A DNA stretch of 7,944 bases from Oscillospiraceae bacterium (GTDB lineage: Bacteria; Bacillota; Clostridia; Oscillospirales; Acutalibacteraceae). This document shows positions 1 through 5,060 of this stretch, in pieces; positions within the stretch are counted from its first letter, which is position 1, and every line of letters starts with the position of its first letter. The DNA lies in NCBI GenBank assembly GCA_902761265.1, contig CACWJV010000094.1:1-7944 (forward strand), in the 5' to 3' direction. The position numbers and the translations under genes are program-made. Below the pieces are notes generated by a model that worked only from the letters and a program-made list of their open reading frames with translations, did not search any database and was not told the origin of the DNA.

Positions 1-38
1 TTTTTACCGGATGTGTATCCATTTTGTAACCGGCTTTG

Positions 39-47
39 TGCTATAGT
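39..47 (+). promoter_or_regulatory. Candidate extended -10 promoter of the two-component operon
   Basis: TGCTATAGT at 39-47 matches an extended -10 element (TGn plus TATAGT, 5 of 6 to TATAAT) and lies 29 bp before the regulator start codon. No good -35 box sits 16-18 bp upstream; TTGTAA at 24-29 is too close. This fits an extended -10 promoter or one helped by an activator. TTTGT occurs twice, at 23-27 and 35-39, spaced 12 bp apart, which could be a direct-repeat operator, though in T-rich DNA this may be chance. The T-run at positions 1-5 could be the tail of an upstream terminator, but the rest lies outside the window. Confidence 0.45.
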
Positions 48-76
48 TTTATATCACCCGCAAAGGAGGACCTGCC

Positions 77-871
77 ATGAGGATCCTGATCGTCGACGAT
101 GAACCGCTCATTTTGAACGGAGAGGCAGCGCTGATCCGCCAATGCGCACCCGAGGCACAGATCGAAAGCTTTTGCGATCCCGCCGAAGCGCTGCGCGCGC
201 TGCAAAAACAACCGGCGGACATTGTATTTCTCGATATCGAGCTGCCGAAAACCAACGGTATCACGCTGGCAAAGCAGATGAAAGCGCTGTGTCCGCTGCT
301 CAACATTGTGTTTGTAACAGCCTATGACGACTACTATGCGGAAGCCATCGGCCTGCGTGCGTCCGGCTATTTGCAAAAGCCCGTGACAAAGCAGCAGATC
401 GAAGAGGAGCTTTGCAACCTGCGCCACCCGGTGGCGGAGCGCCGGAACGGAATGTTTGTGCGCACGTTCGGCAGCTTTGAAGTCTTCTTTAACGGCACGC
501 CTCTCCACTTCCATTACAACAAAACCAAGGAGCTGTTCGCGTATCTCATCGACCGGCGCGGCACGCTTGTGAGCCGGGACGAGCTGATCACGGTGCTTTG
601 GGGCGGCGAGGAAAGACACAACAGCTATTTCAAGCAGCTTCTCAAGGATCTGCGCGACAAGCTGGAACAGATCGGCTGCGGCGATCTGCTGTTGACCAAT
701 CACGGCACGGTCGGTCTGCTGTGCGACAAAATCGCGTGCGACTATTTCGATTGGATCCACGGCTTTCCGCGCGGGATCAACGCCTACCGCGGCGAATATA
801 TGCGGCAGTTCAGTTGGAGCGAAGAAACGCGGATCATGCTGGAGGGAGGACAAACGATATGGGAAGACTGA
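77..871 (+). CDS. Two-component response regulator with SARP-like winged-helix output domain
   Basis: This 264-residue cytoplasmic protein is a phosphorylation-controlled transcription regulator. Residues 1-115 form a receiver domain: acidic pair D7/D8, phospho-acceptor D53 in FLDIELP, T81 in FVTAYDD, switch aromatic Y98 and K101 followed by P102. Residues about 129-225 form an OmpR/SARP-like winged helix that begins RTFGSFEVFFNG, with KTKELFAYLIDRRG and SRDELITVLW typical of the Trans_reg_C fold. The tail (about 226-264) contains INAYRGEYMRQFSW, a signature I associate with clostridial regulators of this class. The large bacterial transcriptional activator (BTAD) domain of full SARP proteins is absent. 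The start is set by AAAGGAGG at 62-69, 7 bp before the ATG. The kinase gene follows with a 13-bp overlap, so the two are translationally coupled and form a cognate pair. Targets are unknown; the downstream permease is the obvious candidate. Confidence 0.93.
   Translation: MRILIVDDEPLILNGEAALIRQCAPEAQIESFCDPAEALRALQKQPADIVFLDIELPKTNGITLAKQMKALCPLLNIVFVTAYDDYYAEAIGLRASGYLQKPVTKQQIEEELCNLRHPVAERRNGMFVRTFGSFEVFFNGTPLHFHYNKTKELFAYLIDRRGTLVSRDELITVLWGGEERHNSYFKQLLKDLRDKLEQIGCGDLLLTNHGTVGLLCDKIACDYFDWIHGFPRGINAYRGEYMRQFSWSEETRIMLEGGQTIWED
841..850 (+). promoter_or_regulatory. Ribosome binding site that fixes the kinase start
   Basis: GGAGGGAGGA, inside the last codons of the regulator gene, ends 8 bp before ATG 859. 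The kinase frame is open further upstream, to an ATG at 598, but that extension overlaps the regulator gene, is Arg/Gln-rich and has no Shine-Dalgarno sequence. The start at 859 is therefore preferred. Confidence 0.85.
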
Positions 872-2136
872 TCGGCGGTGCGCTGGAGCTTTACTGTGCG
901 TTTTTCGCGCTGCTGCTGCTTTTGCTCACACTCAAAAAGAAAGTCCGCTCGCGCGCGTCGTTCCTGAGCCGCGTGATGATGACCACCTGTCTTGTCATGC
1001 TGCTGTCTGACGGTGCGGCTGTCTGCTTTTTCAGTGAACTGCCTCTCGTCAACAAAGGATTGCACCTGCTCTCCTTTGCAGCGTTTTATGCGATTTCGGG
1101 TCAGTATGTGCTGTATATCCGGCAGGCGCTGTCCATACCGCAAAGTCGCAATGTCAAAGCGCTGACCGCGCTGAGCTTCGGCGTCAACACACTCGGGTTT
1201 CTGTTTTGGGCGGTCAACTGCTTTTCCCCGCTGTTTTTCGATATTCAGACAAACGAAGTGACCAACGCAAAGCTGCACGCGCTCAGCATTGTGCCCGGCG
1301 CGCTGTCGCTTTTGATCGCGCTGGGGCTCGTTCTGTTCTATCGCAGCAAGACCGCGTTTTCAAACGCACTGCTGCTGATGGCGATCCCGCTGCTGCCGTT
1401 TGTGTCCAGTCTGGTCGGCCAGCTTGTGCCGGGGCTCAGCCTGCAATATGCGCTGATCTTTCTGTGCCTTGTGCTCAACCATTCCCGGTTCGATCTGTTC
1501 AAGGACAAACAGATCGAACAGCGCGACGCCGAGATCCAGAAGCTGCAACTGCTGCTGACGCTCGAGCATGTCAAGCCGCACTTTATCTACAATGTGCTGA
1601 CGAGCATCTATTTTCTGTGCGATTCCGACCCGGCGCTGGCGCAGCAGGCGCTCGGGTTGTTTTCCTCGTTTTTGCGCAAGGCGCTGCATAACATGGAGGC
1701 GACCGCGCTTGTGCCGTTTGCGCGCGAGCTGGAGCTGGTGCAAAACTATCTGCATCTCGAAAGCATGCGGTTCGGCGACCGGCTGCAGGTCAGCTATCAT
1801 CTGGACGTGACAGCCTTTTCGCTGCCGCCGTTTTCGCTGCAGCCGCTGGTGGAAAACGCGGTCAAGCACGGGCTGCAAAACGGCGCGGGCGGCAAAATTC
1901 AGATTGCCACGCGCGAGGAGGACGACGCCTATCTTGTGATCGTGATCGATAACGGCGACGGATTTGACCCGGACGAAGCGGATCTCAACAACAAGCCGTC
2001 CGGCATCCGCAACATTCAGCAGCTTTTGTCGCTCACCGGCAGCGGCGAGCTGGAGATTATCAGCAAAAAAGGCAAAACCGGAACCAAGGCGGTGCTGCAT
2101 CTGCAAAAGCACTTGCAAAAGAGCGACTCTTTGTGA
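859..2136 (+). CDS. LytS/YehU-type membrane sensor histidine kinase
   Basis: This 425-residue inner-membrane kinase senses a signal and phosphorylates the regulator encoded just upstream. The first 205 or so residues contain six or seven hydrophobic segments (about residues 4-23, 36-57, 68-88, 98-118, 135-158, 165-185 and 190-203). They have no sizeable extracellular loop, so the ligand is probably recognised within or through the membrane. A short coiled-coil-like linker (KDKQIEQRDAEIQKLQ) leads to a His_kinase domain with HVKPHFIYN, where H241 is the expected phospho-acceptor. The GHKL ATPase domain follows, with N box LVENAVKHG (N333), G1 box DNGDGF (364-369), SGIRNI (381-386) and a final GKTGTKA (405-411). 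PHFIYN varies slightly from the common PHFLFN. All catalytic boxes are intact. The sensor part does not match any named input domain that I recognise; it is not obviously the 5TMR-LYT domain. The gene overlaps the regulator by 13 bp. Confidence 0.92.
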   Translation: MGRLIGGALELYCAFFALLLLLLTLKKKVRSRASFLSRVMMTTCLVMLLSDGAAVCFFSELPLVNKGLHLLSFAAFYAISGQYVLYIRQALSIPQSRNVKALTALSFGVNTLGFLFWAVNCFSPLFFDIQTNEVTNAKLHALSIVPGALSLLIALGLVLFYRSKTAFSNALLLMAIPLLPFVSSLVGQLVPGLSLQYALIFLCLVLNHSRFDLFKDKQIEQRDAEIQKLQLLLTLEHVKPHFIYNVLTSIYFLCDSDPALAQQALGLFSSFLRKALHNMEATALVPFARELELVQNYLHLESMRFGDRLQVSYHLDVTAFSLPPFSLQPLVENAVKHGLQNGAGGKIQIATREEDDAYLVIVIDNGDGFDPDEADLNNKPSGIRNIQQLLSLTGSGELEIISKKGKTGTKAVLHLQKHLQKSDSL

Positions 2137-2142
2137 TAAAAT
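2113..2142 (+). promoter_or_regulatory. Candidate internal promoter for the MFS permease gene
   Basis: TTGCAA at 2113-2118 (4 of 6 to TTGACA) lies 18 bp from TAAAAT at 2137-2142 (5 of 6 to TATAAT), which is preceded by TGA, giving an extended -10. The box straddles the end of the kinase gene and would start transcription near 2149, leaving a leader of about 22 nt before the permease ATG. CTTTGTGATAAAAT at 2129-2142 resembles CTTTGTGCTATAGT at the operon promoter (11 of 14 identical). The permease could thus be read both from the operon promoter and from this one. Confidence 0.45.
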
Positions 2143-2170
2143 AGAAAAAACATCACAAGGAGAAATCGGT

Positions 2171-3406
2171 ATGCAACAAACGAAAAACGCCCGCCGCGCC
2201 GTGATCGGCGCGTGCATCGCGCTGTTTGCGAACATGGGCATCAATTCCACTTTTTCCATCTTTCTGCCGTCGTTTATGGGCGAATGGGGCGAAGACAAGA
2301 TGGCGACCATCGCGCTGTCCGCAACCTTCGGGTGCGTCATGACGTTTCTTTGCTCCGCCTTTTTCTTCGGCGCACTGCTCAAAAAAACGCAGCCGCGCAC
2401 GGTCTTTTTGCTGTGCGGCCTTTTGGCGGCGGTCTATTGTCTTTTGTGCTGCTTTGCGACGGACATCTGGATGATTATTCTCGCCGGGCTGTTCGGCGGC
2501 GTCAATCTCGCCTTCGGCACCCACGCCATGGGCGTTGCGGCGATCACGCCGTATTTCGGTTCCTACGGCGAAAAGACGCCGACGGTACTTGCGCTGGTGC
2601 TCGCGTCGGCGTCGGTCGGCGCAACGGCGTTTTCGTTTTTCCCGGGCGCGCTGCTGCAGGTTTTGCCGTGGCGGCAGGTCTATCTTGTGATCCTCGCCGT
2701 CGTGCTGGTTTGCAACGCTGTCGCGTATGGCGTGATCCCGAAGCTGCAACTGCCCGAGGAGGGCGCAAACCAAACGGCGGCGCAGGCGGCGGATGCGCCG
2801 GGACTTACCAAAAAGCAGGCGTTTTCCACGCCGGCGTTCTGGCTTGTGTTTTTCGGCATTTTGTTCCTTGCCGTCTCCTATCTCGGCATCAGCACCTATA
2901 TGCCGTCGCTGCTGACGGCCTACGGTATGACGCAGTCCGCCGCTTCGGCGATGCAGGGCATCATGCAGGGCGTGGGCATTCTGTTTGTCTTTCTCGGCGG
3001 CACGATCAGCAACAAGCTGGGCGTCAAAGGGCTCATTTTGCTCACGGTGCTGCCGCTGGTCGCCGGCGCGCTGCTGTATGCGCTGGTCTATCCGAATCTG
3101 GCGGTCATGCCGCTCGCGGTCGTGTGCTCCGTATTGTGCGTCACCGGCGCGATGACGAGCAACATCTGCCCGGTGATCACCGGCGTATTGTTTGGAAGCA
3201 AAGAGCTCAACAGCATCAACCCGATCTTTTCGGGCGGTGCGTTTTGGGGCGGCGCTGCGCTGGCCACCCAGGTGATCGGCCGTGTTGTGACCGCAACCGG
3301 CAGCTTTTCGAAGGGCTACGTCACCGCCGTGGCGATCTGTGTGTGCGGGATGGCGCTGCTGCTGCTGGCGCTGGCGGCAAATCCGATGAAAAAACAGGCG
3401 AAGTAA
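2171..3406 (+). CDS. MFS permease, OFA/monocarboxylate-like
   Basis: This 411-residue polytopic membrane protein has about 12 hydrophobic segments, split by a hydrophilic central loop at about residues 190-218, the standard major facilitator layout of two six-helix bundles. It presumably moves a small solute by proton or anion coupling. The general pattern (N-terminal IFLPSFMGEWG, PWRQVYLVI after TM5) recalls the oxalate:formate antiporter (OFA) and monocarboxylate branches, so an organic anion is a reasonable guess; the substrate cannot be read from sequence. The usual loop 2-3 motif is degenerate: G67 is kept, but GALLKKTQPRTV lacks the acidic residue and second glycine of GxLaDrxGrr. Loop 8-9 (GGTISNKLGVKG, 276-287) is closer to the family. 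AAGGAGA at 2157-2163 sets the start at 2171; the frame stays open upstream inside the kinase gene but without a ribosome site. Only 34 bp separate it from the kinase, so it is probably regulated by that system. Confidence 0.88.
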   Translation: MQQTKNARRAVIGACIALFANMGINSTFSIFLPSFMGEWGEDKMATIALSATFGCVMTFLCSAFFFGALLKKTQPRTVFLLCGLLAAVYCLLCCFATDIWMIILAGLFGGVNLAFGTHAMGVAAITPYFGSYGEKTPTVLALVLASASVGATAFSFFPGALLQVLPWRQVYLVILAVVLVCNAVAYGVIPKLQLPEEGANQTAAQAADAPGLTKKQAFSTPAFWLVFFGILFLAVSYLGISTYMPSLLTAYGMTQSAASAMQGIMQGVGILFVFLGGTISNKLGVKGLILLTVLPLVAGALLYALVYPNLAVMPLAVVCSVLCVTGAMTSNICPVITGVLFGSKELNSINPIFSGGAFWGGAALATQVIGRVVTATGSFSKGYVTAVAICVCGMALLLLALAANPMKKQAK

Positions 3407-3411
3407 GCGTT

Positions 3412-3448
3412 TGCGGGCGGGGTCAAGGCTCCGTCCGCATTGTATTTT
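3412..3448 (+). terminator. Rho-independent terminator after the permease gene
   Basis: Arms TGCGGGCGGGG (3412-3422) and CTCCGTCCGCA (3429-3439) form an 11-bp stem including two G-U pairs, with the six-base loop TCAAGG. It is followed by the T-rich TTGTATTTT. It begins 6 bp after the permease stop codon and separates that operon from the GH43 gene. Confidence 0.8.
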
Positions 3449-3460
3449 GTGAAAACCCTA

Positions 3461-3489
3461 TTTACGTTCCTGCGCGTTTCATGTATAAT
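3461..3489 (+). promoter_or_regulatory. Promoter of the GH43 gene
   Basis: TTTACG at 3461-3466 (4 of 6 to TTGACA), a 17-bp spacer and a perfect TATAAT at 3484-3489 lie between the preceding terminator and the GH43 start. Transcription would begin near 3496, about 23 nt before the ATG, just leaving room for GGAGG at 3505-3509. No catabolite-response-like palindrome was evident around it. Confidence 0.7.
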
Positions 3490-3518
3490 AAGCGCAGAAC
3501 CGACGGAGGCGATGGCAG

Positions 3519-4802
3519 ATGGATACAAAGAAAACCGTAACCGCAAAGAAAAACCCCATCATCCCGCGCATGGGTGTGTGCGATCCGCATATCCATGTAT
3601 TCGGCGACCGGCTGTGGCTGTATGCGAGCCACGACGCCGAGCCGTGCCGCGGCTTTTTCTGCATGCACGACTGGCAGATCTGGTCGTCGGCGGACGCCGT
3701 CCGCTGGCAGTTGGAGCAGGTGGTGCGGCCCGAAGACTTCTTTATGGGCAAATCCAACGACTGCTGGGCTGTTGACTGCGCCGAAAAGGACGGCAAATAT
3801 TACTACTTTTTTTCCGACGGCTCCACACGCATCGGCGTCGCTGTCGGCGATTCGCCTGCCGGTCCGTTTCGCGACGCGCTGGGCAAGCCTTTGCTCGACG
3901 GCACGGTGACGCCCACACGCGAATATGACCCGACGGTCTTTCGCGACGACGACGGCAGCTACTACCTCGCATTCGGGGGGCCGTCGTGGGCCTACGGCGA
4001 AGGGTGCGGCTATTTCATTGCAAAGCTCGCGGACGACATGATCTCGTTTGCCGAGCCGCCGCGCAGGATCGAACTGGACCATTTCGGCGACGACAAAGCC
4101 TCGCTCAACAAATTCGGCGACCGCTACTATCTGAGCTACGGCGGCTATTACGCGATTGCCGACAACGTTTACGGCCCCTACAAATTTCACGGCCACACCG
4201 GCTCAAGCATCGACCACACGAGCTTTTGCGAATGGAACGGCCAGCTATTTCAGGGGATCACCGTCAACGACCACGCCGGCGCGTTCCGGTCGAGCGGTCT
4301 GTGCTACGTCCATATCCGCAAAGACGGCACGCTGGTGACCGACCCGCTGATTGTGGAATACGGCGTCGGGCAGTACGACAGCGACTGGAACCGGATCGAA
4401 GCGGAGTGGTATATGAAGGGCGAAAACGTTGAAAAGGTCGAAAACGAAACACTGTTCGGCTTTTCCGTTGCGGCAACGCAGCGCGCGGTACTGCACTACC
4501 CGAAGATCCGGGGGCTGAAAAACAAGGTGGGGCTTGTGCTGTGCGGCTGCTGCGCCGGACGCGCCACGGTAGAAGTCCGCGAAGGGAGCGAAACCGGCCG
4601 GTTGCTCGGCAAGATCGACTACGACACGCCGGACAGACAGTTTTGGTTCAACTCGATGACCGACCGGTTTTTCCGCTTTGATTCGCCGCCGGCGGACGAG
4701 ACGGATCTGTGCTTGGTGATCACACCGGAACAAGGCAGCGAATACCGGCTCGACTGGTTCCACTTCTTTGCCGAAGCGATGGAAAACGGCCCGGCAGACT
4801 GA
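3519..4802 (+). CDS. Cytoplasmic glycoside hydrolase family 43-like protein with CBM6-like C-terminal domain
   Basis: This 427-residue protein lacks a signal peptide or membrane segment, so it should act in the cytoplasm. Residues about 12-285 look like a five-bladed GH43 beta-propeller. NPIIPRMGVCDPHIHVF supplies the expected catalytic base D22. EYDPTVFRDDDGSYYLAFGG supplies the expected pKa-modulating D137. DHTSFCEWNG (H233, E238) matches the last-blade motif. Where many GH43 enzymes have the acid Glu (E-A/G-P/S before the YYLSY strand), this protein has DDKASLNKFGDRYYLSY, that is D192/K193. Residues about 292-420 begin RIEAEWYMKG and end YRLDWFHFF, which fits a CBM6-like beta-sandwich; it carries a C-G-C-C cluster (C342, C344, C345). 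GH43 members typically cleave arabinose- or xylose-containing glycans. With no secretion signal, imported oligosaccharides are the likely substrate, but the exact specificity is unknown. The gene is monocistronic, and GGAGG at 3505-3509 fixes the start. Confidence 0.85.
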   Translation: MDTKKTVTAKKNPIIPRMGVCDPHIHVFGDRLWLYASHDAEPCRGFFCMHDWQIWSSADAVRWQLEQVVRPEDFFMGKSNDCWAVDCAEKDGKYYYFFSDGSTRIGVAVGDSPAGPFRDALGKPLLDGTVTPTREYDPTVFRDDDGSYYLAFGGPSWAYGEGCGYFIAKLADDMISFAEPPRRIELDHFGDDKASLNKFGDRYYLSYGGYYAIADNVYGPYKFHGHTGSSIDHTSFCEWNGQLFQGITVNDHAGAFRSSGLCYVHIRKDGTLVTDPLIVEYGVGQYDSDWNRIEAEWYMKGENVEKVENETLFGFSVAATQRAVLHYPKIRGLKNKVGLVLCGCCAGRATVEVREGSETGRLLGKIDYDTPDRQFWFNSMTDRFFRFDSPPADETDLCLVITPEQGSEYRLDWFHFFAEAMENGPAD

Positions 4803-4824
4803 AAAAAACAAGATCATACGGTAC

Positions 4825-4868
4825 GCGGGGAACGTCGGCAAAAACGCCGGTGTTTCCCGCCGTTTTTT
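4825..4868 (+). terminator. Strong Rho-independent terminator after the GH43 gene
   Basis: Arms GCGGGGAACGTCGGC (4825-4839) and GCCGGTGTTTCCCGC (4846-4860) pair over 15 bp with three G-U pairs and the loop AAAAAC. After two bases comes a run of six T (4863-4868). It starts 22 bp after the GH43 stop codon. Confidence 0.9.
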
Positions 4869-4914
4869 CGGGTGCGCCGCGCTTGGCAGAATGCATAAAA
4901 AAGGCACCCGAAAA
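4865..4914. repeat. Inverted repeat overlapping the terminator T-run
   Basis: TTTTCGGGTGC (4865-4875) and GCACCCGAAAA (4904-4914) are perfect 11-bp inverted arms separated by 28 bp. The left arm uses the last four T of the GH43 terminator tract, so in RNA the two structures compete for those bases. The role is unknown; it may simply be a second, read-through hairpin. Confidence 0.6.
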
Positions 4915-4950
4915 TTCTATATCGGCGCAGCGGAAATCTTGCAAAGAGCG

Positions 4951-4980
4951 TTGACTTTATTTCCGCAATCGCGGTACAAT
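4951..4980 (+). promoter_or_regulatory. Promoter of the GLUG surface-protein gene
   Basis: TTGACT at 4951-4956 (5 of 6) and TACAAT at 4975-4980 (5 of 6), with an 18-bp spacer, make the best sigma-A-like promoter by -35/-10 pair in the window. The spacer holds CCGCAATCGCGG (4963-4974), whose outer four bases on each side are inverted, a possible operator. Transcription would begin near 4987, giving a leader of about 74 nt. Confidence 0.75.
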
Positions 4981-4999
4981 TATATTTGTATAAGTGTCA

Positions 5000-5018
5000 G
5001 TCTGCCCGCCGGGCAGGC
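5000..5018 (+). promoter_or_regulatory. Leader hairpin of the GLUG gene
   Basis: GTCTGCCC (5000-5007) and GGGCAGGC (5011-5018) pair over 8 bp (one G-U pair) around the triloop GCC, about 13 nt after the predicted transcription start. It is not followed by a T-run, so it is not a terminator. A 5' mRNA-stabilising stem or a protein-binding site is possible. The ribosome site AGGAGGA (5046-5052) lies downstream and outside the hairpin. Confidence 0.55.
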
Positions 5019-5060
5019 AAGCAGTTTATAACGCTTTTCAAAAAAAGGAGGACACACAGA

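Noticed and set aside
41..853. Minus-strand open frame of 270 codons opposite the regulator gene
   Set aside because: It mirrors the regulator gene, whose receiver and winged-helix motifs are intact; no promoter or ribosome site on the minus strand.
598..858. N-terminal extension of the kinase to ATG 598
   Set aside because: It overlaps the regulator gene in another frame, reads as Arg/Gln-rich sequence with no membrane helix, and lacks a ribosome site, whereas ATG 859 has GGAGGGAGGA at the right distance.
1360..2400. Long minus-strand open frame (346 codons) opposite the kinase and permease genes
   Set aside because: It is a shadow of the GC-rich plus-strand genes: it spans two unrelated genes and their boundary, is Gln/Arg/Lys-rich, has no ribosome site and resembles no family.
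2212..3540. Plus-strand open frame of 442 codons overlapping the permease in another frame
   Set aside because: It is Arg/His/Gly-rich without hydrophobic or domain pattern, runs through the terminator and GH43 promoter, and has no Shine-Dalgarno; the MFS frame is clearly the real one.
3462..4907. Minus-strand open frames opposite the GH43 gene
   Set aside because: They are Arg/Val/Ala-rich shadows of a well-supported GH43 gene and show no start signals.
4768..5031. Possible small gene in the intergenic region before the GLUG gene
   Set aside because: It starts inside the GH43 gene and runs through the terminator, the promoter and the leader hairpin, has no ribosome site and no recognisable composition of a real small protein.
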